Shown: piece after piece, positions 56,554-63,919 of the stretch
Position numbering within the stretch: position 1 is the first letter of the stretch
Layout of the letters: the number at the start of each line of letters is the position of its first letter
Origin: Stenotrophomonas maltophilia
GTDB lineage: Bacteria > Pseudomonadota > Gammaproteobacteria > Xanthomonadales > Xanthomonadaceae
Reading direction: 5' to 3'
Assembly (NCBI RefSeq): GCF_900186865.1
Contig: NZ_LT906480.1
Span: 3,366,001-3,430,000 of the forward strand
DNA: 64,000 nt
Notes under the pieces: generated by a model
Seen by the model: only the letters and a program-made list of their open reading frames with translations
Databases searched by the model: none
What the model was told of the DNA's origin: nothing
Made by a program: the position numbers and the translations under genes

Positions 56554-57315
56554 TCAGGTGCGGGTGATCGATACCCCGCCCTCCACACGCATCGCGGTTC
56601 CGGTAACGAAACTGCTTTCATCGCTGGCCAGGAACAGCGCCGCGTTGGCGATCTCCTCCGGCTCGGCCATGCGCTTCAGTGCGTGCAGCGAGCGCACGAA
56701 GTCGCGCGCATCGCCGGTCGGTGCCGCCTGCCGGCCCATCTCGGTATCGGTGCCACCGGGCAGCAGCACGTTGCTGCGCACGCCGCGCGCACCGTATTCG
56801 GCGGCGATCACCTGGCTCAGGCCGATCAGCCCGGCCTTGCTCGACGCATAGGCCGCCATGCCGGGGAAGCCCACCGTGTGGCCGACGAAAGTGCCAACGA
56901 ACACCAGCGAGCCGCCCCCGCGCGCCAGCAGTGCCGGCAACTGCGCGCGTGCGGCATGGAAGGCCGCATCCAGATTGGTCGCCATCACCTCGCGCCAGGC
57001 GTCCACCGGGAACTCCGCTGCCGGCACGCCCGGCCCGAGCATGCCGGCATTGTTGAGCGCGATGTCCAGGCCACCAAATGACTGCCGGGCCAGATCGACC
57101 AGTGCCGGGGCCGTGGCCGGATCCGCCACGTCGGCGGCATGCACCACCACCTCGCCGCCGGCGGCACGGATCTGCTCGGCCAGCGCCTGCAGCGGCTCCG
57201 GCCGCCGTGCGTTGAGCACCAGCTTCGCCCCTTCGGCGGCGAAGCGCAGCGCGGCGGCGCGGCCGATGCCGGCGCTGGCTCCGGTGATGAGGGCGATCTT
57301 GTTGTTCAGGCGCAT
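56554..57315 (-). CDS. SDR family oxidoreductase
   Basis: A 253-residue short-chain dehydrogenase with TGASAGIGRA (residues 11-20), NNAGMLGPG and the YASSK catalytic pair. The C-terminal pattern VTGTAMRVEGGVSI is that of classical SDRs. ATG at 57315 is selected as the only start in line with the Rossmann motif. It has its own position between convergent and divergent neighbours, so context gives no substrate. Confidence 0.9.
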   Translation of the reverse strand: MRLNNKIALITGASAGIGRAAALRFAAEGAKLVLNARRPEPLQALAEQIRAAGGEVVVHAADVADPATAPALVDLARQSFGGLDIALNNAGMLGPGVPAAEFPVDAWREVMATNLDAAFHAARAQLPALLARGGGSLVFVGTFVGHTVGFPGMAAYASSKAGLIGLSQVIAAEYGARGVRSNVLLPGGTDTEMGRQAAPTGDARDFVRSLHALKRMAEPEEIANAALFLASDESSFVTGTAMRVEGGVSITRT

Positions 57316-57447
57316 GGTGGCAGTACCGGTTGTGAAGTGGCCGCCACGATGCCGCGCATCTCCCCTGCCGACACTCCGTTTCCGGGCCTGGCCCGTCGGT
57401 GCAGGAAACGGAGTTTCCGCAGCACCGGCACGTGCCAGAATCCGGCC

Positions 57448-58290
57448 ATGGACAGTACCGCCACCACCGCCTTCGATGCCCGCGTCGAACGGGTCTGCCG
57501 CCACCTTCAGGCGAGCCTCGACGAACCTTCGCTGCAGGAGCTGGCCGACATCGCCGGCTGCAGCCCGACGCGCCTGCATCGTCTTTTCAAGCAGGCCACC
57601 GGGCTGACCCCCAAGCAGTACGCCGCCGCGCTGCGCGCCGACCGCCTGCGCACCGGACTGGAACAATAGGAGCGCATCACCGATGCCTTCCACGATGCCG
57701 GCTTCGGTTCCAGTGGACGCTTCTACGAGAACGCACCGAAGTTGCTGGGCATGACTCCCAAGCAATGGCGCGCAGGTGGTCGCGGCGAAGTCATCCACTT
57801 CGCGCTTGCCGAAAGCTCACTGGGCAGCGTGCTGGTGGCCAGCAGTGCCACCGGCGTGGTTGCGATCCTGCTCGGCGACGATCCGGAGACGCTGCTGCAG
57901 TCATTGCAGCAACGCTTCCGCCAGGCCGAACTGGTCGGTGCCGACCAGGGCTATGAGCAACTGGTGGCACAGGTGGTAGGCCTGGTCGAGGATCCTTCGC
58001 GAGGCGCCACGCTGCCGCTGGATATCCGCGGCACCGCGTTCCAGCAACGGGTGTGGCAGGCACTGCAGCAGATTCCGCGCGGGCAGACTGCGTCGTATGC
58101 GGATGTCGCCGCGCGCATCGGCGCCCCGCGCTCGAGCCGTGCGGTTGCCCGCGCATGCGCGAGCAACCCGCTGGCGGTGGCGGTGCCCTGCCACCGCGTG
58201 GTGCGCCGCGACGGCGACCTGTCCGGCTATGCGTGGGGCGTAGCGCGCAAGCGCGAACTGCTGCGCCGGGAAAAGGCCTCGACTGCCTGA
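57448..58290 (+). pseudogene. ada: Ada-like regulator/O6-methylguanine-DNA methyltransferase interrupted by an in-frame TAG
   Basis: The 281-codon frame encodes an AraC-type HTH domain (about 10-105) and a methylguanine methyltransferase domain (about 115-275) with the active site PCHRV (Cys248). A TAG at 57667-57669 is codon 74, between the two helix-turn-helix motifs (…RTGLEQ[stop]ERITDAFHD). The reading frame is otherwise intact. Translation may restart at ATG 57742 (MLGMTPKQWRAGG) and give a lone methyltransferase of 182 residues, which could still repair DNA. It lacks the N-terminal Cys-zinc domain of E. coli Ada even when complete. Confidence 0.85.
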
Positions 58291-58292
58291 AG

Positions 58293-58354
58293 CAGGTGCC
58301 GACCTTGATCGGCACGCTCAGCTTCCGGCAGGTGCCGACCTTGGTCGGCACACC
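58293..58354. repeat. Two direct copies of a SMAG-like hairpin
   Basis: CAGGTGCCGACCTTGATCGG (58293) and CAGGTGCCGACCTTGGTCGG (58329) are direct repeats, each a gtgccgaccttggtcggcac hairpin, in the gap between the convergent ada-like and MDR genes. They match the arm of the 2110 repeat. Confidence 0.65.
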
Positions 58355-58363
58355 ACCAAGCCC

Positions 58364-59389
58364 TCAATCCAGCTTCACCACCAACTTGCCGAAGTTGCGC
58401 CCCTGCAACAGCCCGAAGAACGCCTCCGGCGCATTCTCCAGCCCTTCCACCACATCCTCGCGGTACTGGATGCGACCTTCGCGCAGCCACTGCCGCATCT
58501 CGCGTTCGAAGTCCGGCCACAGGTGGTTGAAGTCGTGCACGATGAAACCACGCACGGTCAGGCGCTGGCGCAGGATCTGGCTGAACAGTGCGGGCAACCG
58601 GTCCGGGCCGGGCTGCTCGATGCCCCGCTCGTTGTAGGTGGCGATGGTGCCGCACACCGGAATGCGGGCGAAGTCGTTGAGCAGCGGCAGCACTGCATCC
58701 AGCACATGGCCACCGACATTCTCGAAGTACACGTCGATGCCGGCGGGCACTGCCGCGCGCAGTTGATCGGCAAAATCAGCCGCGCGATGATCCAGCGCCA
58801 CGTCCACGCCCAGCGTCTGCAGGTAGGCACGCTTGGCTTCGCCACCGGCGATGGCGACCACGCGCGCGCCCTGCAGCTTGGCCAGCTGGGCGACGGTCGC
58901 GCCCACCGGCCCGGTCGCGGCAGCTACCACCAGCGTCTCACCCGGCTTCAAACGGGCGATTTCGTGCAGGCTGGAATAGGCGGTGAAGCCGGGCATGCCA
59001 TATACCCCCAGCGCGGTACTCAGCGGCAGTCCGGCCGGATCCAGCCGACGCCCCAGCGCCTTGGCCGGCAGCACTGCGTGGGTCTGCCAGCCACCCGGCG
59101 CCAGCAGCAGATCTCCGACCGCCACACCTTCGGCGCTGGATCGCAGCACTTCGGCCACGGTCTGCCCTTCCATCACCGCGCCCACCGCCACCGGCGCGGC
59201 GTACGACGGGCCCTCGTCCATGCGTCCGCGCATGTACGGGTCCAGCGACAGGTAGCGGTTGCGCAGCAGCACTTCGCCATCCCCCAATGCCGGCAGCGCA
59301 GCCTGTTCCAGGCGGAAGTTGGCCGCGCTTGGTGCGCCCTGCGGACGCGAGGCCAGCACGATACGGGAGGTAGCGAGGGAATCGGACAT
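58364..59389 (-). CDS. NADP-dependent medium-chain oxidoreductase (CurA/leukotriene-B4-dehydrogenase-like)
   Basis: A 341-residue zinc-independent MDR enzyme. NADP-binding segment AATGPVGATVAQLAKLQGA, and the substrate-domain signature LSLDPYMRGRM are typical of this group, which reduces alpha,beta-unsaturated ketones. ATG at 59389 gives the family N-terminus (MSDSLATSRIVLASRPQG). An ATG nine residues further upstream exists. Confidence 0.92.
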   Translation of the reverse strand: MSDSLATSRIVLASRPQGAPSAANFRLEQAALPALGDGEVLLRNRYLSLDPYMRGRMDEGPSYAAPVAVGAVMEGQTVAEVLRSSAEGVAVGDLLLAPGGWQTHAVLPAKALGRRLDPAGLPLSTALGVYGMPGFTAYSSLHEIARLKPGETLVVAAATGPVGATVAQLAKLQGARVVAIAGGEAKRAYLQTLGVDVALDHRAADFADQLRAAVPAGIDVYFENVGGHVLDAVLPLLNDFARIPVCGTIATYNERGIEQPGPDRLPALFSQILRQRLTVRGFIVHDFNHLWPDFEREMRQWLREGRIQYREDVVEGLENAPEAFFGLLQGRNFGKLVVKLD

Positions 59390-59657
59390 GGTGACCGGCT
59401 CTGCTGTTGCCAGCATCAGGAAAGGAATGCCGACACTACGCCGCAACGATCGCCGGCAACGGCCATGAAAACAGCGTTCCATGGACCGGCGCGGCGCGGG
59501 TCCGGCGCAGCCCTTGGCCTTGCAGCTTTGGCGATCGCGGCGATCTGCTGATTTCCACCGCAGACGATGATCGACTGACCACGCCCCCGTCCCACAACGG
59601 AGGATCAAGCACTTGCGAGCCCGCAGACGGCAATGTGAAGAAATCTTGGCAAAACGC
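59390..59657. other. Intergenic stretch before tRNA-Phe
   Basis: Nothing with coding or RNA character is seen in these 268 bases upstream of the tRNA-Phe promoter. Confidence 0.5.
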
Positions 59658-59686
59658 TTGCCGAAGGCAGCCGACCTCCGTAATAT
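59658..59686 (+). promoter_or_regulatory. Promoter of the tRNA-Phe pair
   Basis: TTGCCG (59658-59663) and TAATAT (59681-59686) are separated by 17 bases, 39 bases before the first tRNA-Phe. Confidence 0.75.
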
Positions 59687-59725
59687 ACGCGTCCTTGGCA
59701 GCGACCTCGCTGCAACGAAACATGT

Positions 59726-59801
59726 GGCCGAGTAGCTCAGTTGGTAGAGCAGGGGATTGAAAATCCCCGTGTCGGCGGTTCGATTCCGTCTTCGGCCACC
59801 A
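59726..59801 (+). tRNA. tRNA-Phe(GAA), copy 1
   Basis: A 76-base cloverleaf with encoded CCA. Acceptor GGCCGAG pairs with TTCGGCC (one G-U at the base). The anticodon stem GGGGA/TCCCC holds loop TTGAAAA, anticodon GAA. It is identical over its whole length to the copy at 59874. Confidence 0.97.
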
Positions 59802-59810
59802 CTTTCGAAG

Positions 59811-59838
59811 GCCTGCAGAAATGCGGGTCTTTTTTTTC
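59811..59838 (+). terminator. Terminator after tRNA-Phe copy 1
   Basis: The stem gcctgca / tgcgggt with a GAAA loop is followed by a run of eight or more T. Confidence 0.75.
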
Positions 59839-59873
59839 CGGAAACCGGGTTTGATCACGGTTCCACACAATTT

Positions 59874-59949
59874 GGCCGAGTAGCTCAGTTGGTAGAGCAG
59901 GGGATTGAAAATCCCCGTGTCGGCGGTTCGATTCCGTCTTCGGCCACCA
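59874..59949 (+). tRNA. tRNA-Phe(GAA), copy 2
   Basis: Identical in sequence to the copy 148 bases upstream (start to start). It has its own terminator but no obvious separate promoter, since copy 1 has a terminator in between. The spacing and identity fit either a tandem duplication or restoration of a tRNA gene by an integrated element. Putative island genes begin 264 bases downstream. Confidence 0.97.
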
Positions 59950-59957
59950 AAATTCAG

Positions 59958-59990
59958 CGCCCAACTGTTCTCAGTTGGGCGTTTTCATTT
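59958..59990 (+). terminator. Terminator after tRNA-Phe copy 2
   Basis: A perfect 10-bp stem cgcccaactg / cagttgggcg with loop TTCT is followed by TTTTCATTT. Confidence 0.85.
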
Positions 59991-60212
59991 GTGCTTCCCG
60001 CATGACACGCGGGGTTCCCGCACATTCTGCGTGTGCGACCAGGCTCCTGTGGCCTGGCAGGAACATCCCCGGTTGCCCTCCGTTCCGCCCTCTCTTCTCT
60101 CGAAATCGGCGCTAACTTCTTCGCCGTGGCACACGCACATGGCCTTTTGCGACCATCATTTGCGCGCGTGCCATTGCCATTCGTTGTCGGGTGGGCTTGG
60201 AGCAGCAATCCA
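59991..60212. other. Gap between tRNA-Phe and the island genes
   Basis: No gene is seen. No integrase fragment, and no third partial copy of the tRNA 3' end, is visible in these 222 bases. Confidence 0.5.
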
Positions 60213-61163
60213 TCACGCCAACACAGCCGCCGCGCAAGGCATGGAGTACAAGCCTGCGCGTTGCTGCGTGACGACGAGTGCTCCGTAGGCCGCCAGCCTC
60301 GCCTCGTGCTCCGGCTTGCCCTTGTCCTTCGACTTGATCTTGAACAGGTCAATTGGCTTGTCGCTCTTCTGGCCGGCACGCTGCATGACCCTTTCGCCGT
60401 CCACCTCGCCCCCCTTGAACGACCACAGCGACTCGAACACTTTGGCCTGACCATCGGTGAACCGGATCGGCGTTGCCTGCACGTCCGGCAGCGTCGCCCA
60501 CTTGAAGTCCGCCGAGAATGGCCCGTTCACAGGTGCGGCCGGATCGGCCACTGCTGGCGCTACAGACGGTATCGAAGGGATGAAGGCGATCCCGCCGCCA
60601 TAGAACGTGAATCGTTCTTCCAGCGCCAGCCATTCCACACCGGAGCAGAAGGGCGATCCACGGGTCGTGCGCGGCCTGGGGGTGATTACCCGGATGTTGC
60701 TTCCCGCCACCCGAACACGATCCAGCAAGGACGGCTCATGCAGCACTCTCGTCAGCTCTCGGGCCAGCACGACCGGCGAGCTGCGGGCATTGCCGAGCCG
60801 CCAAGCACCGTCGCCCAAGTCATCGATGTCGTCGCGGCTCTCGATGTCGAGCGCGAGGCGCATTTTCTGCCGCAGCCAGTCTTCGTCCAGGGCCAACGCC
60901 GCACCGTCGATTGCCTCGACAGGAACCTGGCCACACTCCGGGCACCGGCAGATTCGACCGCCCCGTCCATCGCCCCAGACCTGCGCCCGATGCTGCTGAC
61001 AGTGGGGACAGAGCACAAAAAACTGATCCACCACTGTTGGCCTGACGGTTTTGCCGAGCATAGACAAAGCAGATACCTCGCGTGGCGACAGCGTGGCCCG
61101 CAGCACCGGCGTGCCGCCTGCGAACAGTCGGCAAACCAGGGCCCAGGCATCGTGCGTCGTCAT
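60213..61163 (-). CDS. Unrecognised protein with zinc ribbon and C-terminal winged-helix-like domain
   Basis: A 316-residue protein. A zinc-ribbon-like Cys set is visible: CPHC (Cys52, Cys55) and CRCPEC (Cys72, 74, 77). The region 110-195 (DDIDDLGDGAWRLGN…GSNIRVITPRP…GVEWLALEERF) is well ordered but unknown. Residues about 231-307 (PIRFTDGQAKVFESLW…PIDLFKIK…GALVVTQQRAGLYSM) have the pattern of a winged helix. It starts three bases after the stop of the 411-residue gene, so the two form an operon. Codon use is less GC-rich than the chromosome upstream. No family is assigned. Confidence 0.8.
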   Translation of the reverse strand: MTTHDAWALVCRLFAGGTPVLRATLSPREVSALSMLGKTVRPTVVDQFFVLCPHCQQHRAQVWGDGRGGRICRCPECGQVPVEAIDGAALALDEDWLRQKMRLALDIESRDDIDDLGDGAWRLGNARSSPVVLARELTRVLHEPSLLDRVRVAGSNIRVITPRPRTTRGSPFCSGVEWLALEERFTFYGGGIAFIPSIPSVAPAVADPAAPVNGPFSADFKWATLPDVQATPIRFTDGQAKVFESLWSFKGGEVDGERVMQRAGQKSDKPIDLFKIKSKDKGKPEHEARLAAYGALVVTQQRAGLYSMPCAAAVLA

Positions 61164-61166
61164 TGG

Positions 61167-62402
61167 TCAGTCCTCGAAAGCGGATGAAGAACTGACTGGG
61201 TCGGTCTCCGGCGGCAACTCCTGGGCGCTGAGGGTCTGGCCCTTCTGCAAGATGCCCACCGCAACCAAGTAGCCTTCCAGCTGCGCCTGCATCTTGGCGT
61301 CGAACTTGTGCAGGTTCAGCCGCCCTTTGCTGGTCACTTCGATGGTGACCACCTTGGGGCGAGTCCTGCCCGGCTCGGGTGGGTAGTAGAGATTTACCTG
61401 CGCCGCCGTCACCGCCCACTGCCCCTCCAGCGGGCCCGGCAGCTTTTCCTTCAGCAAATCGTGCACCGAGCGTTGCTGGCTGGATTGCATCGCCGTGCAT
61501 TCGATCTTCAGCGCCGTGTCAGGGCTGAGCAGGGTGAGTGCCTTCAACTGAACCATCGAGAAGCCGTCCTCGAACGCATCCGGCACATCGAACCCGGTGC
61601 GCAGCATCGACAGATCCAGAGTCGGCGACTTGATCTTGTGAGCGCTTGCTTTCACGCCCAGCACATGTTCCGCAAAGGCCTCGACCAGCATTTGCTGATA
61701 CTTTGCGCCGCCGCGCACCAGCGTGCGCACCACACCGGTGGACTTGGCGTACTCCAGCACCATGTGGATGTTGGGGTTGCCGACCCGGCGTTTCAGGGTC
61801 GCTCCCTCGAACTCCAGACGCAGCATCGCCATGTCCTTGACATGGACCGACAGCAGGAACACGCCCGGGCTGCGCTCGACCAAGTGCGCCACGCTGCCGT
61901 CTCCGCATTGGAGTTCGCGCTTGTAGAAGGCCGAGATGGCGTGACGCAACGCGGTCAGATTGGCATCCGAACCGTTCGGTTGGCGTTTCAGGCCAAGATC
62001 GTATTGCTGTGTCTGTTGCCCATGCTGTTCCCAAAAGCTGAAGTCATAGGCACGCTCGAACAGTGCCGGGTGGTGGACGTAGAGCCAGAAGGAACGGTGG
62101 ATGTCGCTTGCACACAGCGCCAAACCCGCAAGCGCAGCACCATCGGCCACGGCCGCCTCAAACATCGCCTGCTTACCAGCCGCATCGCCCAACTGAACGC
62201 TGGCCATGAGGTTGGCCGTCATCCGGTCGCGGGCAGCAATGTCGGGCCAGACTTTGACCGCTTCGACCAAAAACTGACTGGTCTCCGGTGTGTCATCCCA
62301 GGCAAAGCCATCGGGCACTGGCAGGCTGTGGGTGGTCAGGAAGTCGCGCAGCGTGGCGTCCACCGGCAGCTCGAGCATCACGTCGACAAAGGTCTTCTTC
62401 AT
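61167..62402 (-). CDS. Unrecognised 411-residue protein of a tRNA-linked island
   Basis: ATG at 62402 has AAAGGA nine bases upstream; an ATG further up is rejected because it would overlap the promoter region. The N-terminal half (about 1-160) looks helical. The C-terminal half appears as a beta-rich alpha/beta region (LLSVHVKDMAMLRLEFEGAT, NLYYPPEPGRTRPKVVTIEV). No TM, signal peptide, nucleotide-binding loop or catalytic motif is recognised. It is the first gene of a two-gene operon driven by a strong promoter with an operator-like sequence at its start site. It is divergent from an XRE/ImmA pair, an arrangement often seen in regulated defence or mobile-element modules. Confidence 0.8.
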   Translation of the reverse strand: MKKTFVDVMLELPVDATLRDFLTTHSLPVPDGFAWDDTPETSQFLVEAVKVWPDIAARDRMTANLMASVQLGDAAGKQAMFEAAVADGAALAGLALCASDIHRSFWLYVHHPALFERAYDFSFWEQHGQQTQQYDLGLKRQPNGSDANLTALRHAISAFYKRELQCGDGSVAHLVERSPGVFLLSVHVKDMAMLRLEFEGATLKRRVGNPNIHMVLEYAKSTGVVRTLVRGGAKYQQMLVEAFAEHVLGVKASAHKIKSPTLDLSMLRTGFDVPDAFEDGFSMVQLKALTLLSPDTALKIECTAMQSSQQRSVHDLLKEKLPGPLEGQWAVTAAQVNLYYPPEPGRTRPKVVTIEVTSKGRLNLHKFDAKMQAQLEGYLVAVGILQKGQTLSAQELPPETDPVSSSSAFED

Positions 62403-62506
62403 CTTGATCGTCCTTTCTGGATCGGCGTCGAAGGTCTGCGACCGATGTACGGACTGCACTGGCCAGCGACTAGGTTACTGAACACGCACCTCGCACAAGT
62501 AAAGCA

Positions 62507-62517
62507 GCGAGATACAA
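62507..62517 (-). promoter_or_regulatory. Operator-like half-site at the start of the minus-strand operon
   Basis: The 11-base sequence gcgagatacaa is the exact reverse complement of the sequence at 62577-62587. It lies 6 bases downstream of the -10 of the minus-strand promoter, where a bound repressor would block initiation. Confidence 0.6.
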
Positions 62518-62522
62518 GCGCA

Positions 62523-62551
62523 ATTCTGAACCTCAGATTTCCGCTTGTCAA
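62523..62551 (-). promoter_or_regulatory. Promoter of the two-gene minus-strand operon
   Basis: On the minus strand a consensus TTGACA (62551-62546) is followed after 17 bases by CAGAAT (62528-62523), about 120 bases before ATG 62402. Confidence 0.65.
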
Positions 62552-62576
62552 TCAAAGCGGCACATCTAGACGTTAT

Positions 62577-62587
62577 TTGTATCTCGC
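62577..62587 (+). promoter_or_regulatory. Operator-like half-site at the XRE gene promoter
   Basis: The sequence ttgtatctcgc lies just before the -10 hexamer (62591) of the XRE gene, in the spacer where a bound repressor would exclude RNA polymerase. It is the inverted partner of 62507-62517; centres are 70 bp apart. Confidence 0.6.
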
Positions 62588-62590
62588 AGC

Positions 62591-62596
62591 TATACT
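62591..62596 (+). promoter_or_regulatory. -10 element of the XRE gene
   Basis: TATACT, close to consensus, lies 50 bases before ATG 62647. No good -35 is seen at the expected distance, so this promoter is probably weak. Confidence 0.5.
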
Positions 62597-62646
62597 AGCG
62601 GTCTTGTTTTTGTTAACTGACTGTTTTCCCCTACAGGAGCATCGCT

Positions 62647-62976
62647 ATGGCTTCAGCGTTCGGAGCACGCCTGCGACGCTTACGCGAGGCGAAGAAATTG
62701 ACCTTGCAACAGGTCGCCGACGAAGTCGGCTGTACCAAGGCGTATATATGGGAACTGGAGATGAAGGACGGCCAGCGTCCCTCCGCTGAACGGGTCCAGG
62801 CCTTGGCCAGGGTGCTGGGCGTGACGATGGAGGACATCATGGGCGAGCCCATTGAACAGGTTCCTCAGGCCAGTCCAGAAGATGTGGCCTTCTTCCGCGA
62901 GTACGCTGGAATGACGGACGAGGAGAAGGATCGTTACCGTCAGGCACTCAAAATCATGTTCCCCGACAAGAACTAA
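62647..62976 (+). CDS. XRE-family helix-turn-helix repressor
   Basis: A 109-residue protein whose residues about 6-62 form an XRE (lambda Cro/C1-like) HTH (LRRLREAKKLTLQQVADEVG…IWELEMKDGQRPSAERVQAL). The rest is a short acidic helix. CAGGAG precedes the ATG. It is followed after 13 bases by an ImmA/IrrE protease gene, and such pairs typically work as repressor and anti-repressor, the protease destroying the repressor on a signal. It most likely binds the 11-bp repeats upstream. Confidence 0.9.
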   Translation: MASAFGARLRRLREAKKLTLQQVADEVGCTKAYIWELEMKDGQRPSAERVQALARVLGVTMEDIMGEPIEQVPQASPEDVAFFREYAGMTDEEKDRYRQALKIMFPDKN

Positions 62977-62989
62977 GGCGGTCTGACAA

Positions 62990-63919
62990 TTGAGCTCATC
63001 CCAGCCCCTAACCGGTTCCATCGCGGCCAGCACCGTCTTGAGATGGTTGCGGGCGTGGCACGCCGACGGCATGCCGGATGCCGTGGATCTGGAAGTCGTC
63101 CGGCAAATGCTTCCAGAGACGCCTTACGGCAAAGGGGTGCGGGAGATCAAGGCCCCGATGGTGCTGGACATCAATAGCTGCGAAGGCATGTTGGTGCGCA
63201 ACCCACAGGACACCGCAGAGTGGGGCATCTTCTATAACGGCAAGGCAAACCCCGAACGCCAGCGTTTCACCATCGCTCACGAACTGGGCCACTTCATCCT
63301 TCACCGCGATCAGCGGCAAAGTTTCAACTGCGACAAGGAAAGCGTGTACTCCGGCGCTGACACTATCCGTGTCATCGAACGTGAGGCGGACGACTTTGCC
63401 AGCAACCTGCTGATGCCTGGCGACTTGCTGCGCGAGTGGATCTCGAACCAGCGCATCGACTTGCATGTCCTGAGCGCCCTTGCCAAACGGTTCCAGGTGT
63501 CGTTCGAGGCGCTATGCATTCGGTTCATCAAATTCACCACGCAGCGGGCAATCCTTGTCTATTGGGACAACGGCTTCGTGAAGTACGAATGGCGCAGCAG
63601 CAGCGCGGTCAAGACGCGCGCCCGCATTCGGCGCACTGACGATCCGCAGGAACCATTACCCGGCACCCTGGCTGCTGATTCCACCGTTGAGCAGGAGTGG
63701 GATGGCACGGAGATGTCTGCCGCGATCTGGTGCCCGGAGGAGGCACCACACATGAAGTTGCGCGAGTTCAAGCACAGCTACACCACAGGAGATCGCGTCC
63801 TGACCCTTTTGCTACTGGAAAGTGCTGAACCACGGTCATGGGATCGGTCTTGGCAAGACGGCGAGAGCTTTGACAGCTTCGATCAGTTCGTCTCGAACGG
63901 GCAATTGCCAGTACGGTGA
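62990..63919 (+). CDS. ImmA/IrrE-type zinc metalloprotease
   Basis: A 309-residue protein with a TTG start (AAGG 11 bases upstream). The metalloprotease motif HELGH is at residues 97-101 (TIAHELGHFILH), with the third-ligand region IEREADDFASNLLMP at about 129-143. The family cleaves XRE-type repressors (ImmA on ImmR, IrrE/PprI on DdrO, CapP on CapH). The C-terminal 130 residues are an extra domain with no recognised motif, perhaps a sensor. It overlaps the next ORF (GTGA). Confidence 0.9.
   Translation: MSSSQPLTGSIAASTVLRWLRAWHADGMPDAVDLEVVRQMLPETPYGKGVREIKAPMVLDINSCEGMLVRNPQDTAEWGIFYNGKANPERQRFTIAHELGHFILHRDQRQSFNCDKESVYSGADTIRVIEREADDFASNLLMPGDLLREWISNQRIDLHVLSALAKRFQVSFEALCIRFIKFTTQRAILVYWDNGFVKYEWRSSSAVKTRARIRRTDDPQEPLPGTLAADSTVEQEWDGTEMSAAIWCPEEAPHMKLREFKHSYTTGDRVLTLLLLESAEPRSWDRSWQDGESFDSFDQFVSNGQLPVR

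Noticed and set aside
60213-63919. CBASS system, because of the XRE/ImmA pair resembling CapH/CapP
   Set aside because: No nucleotidyltransferase, HORMA/TRIP13 or CBASS effector motif is visible in the neighbouring proteins.
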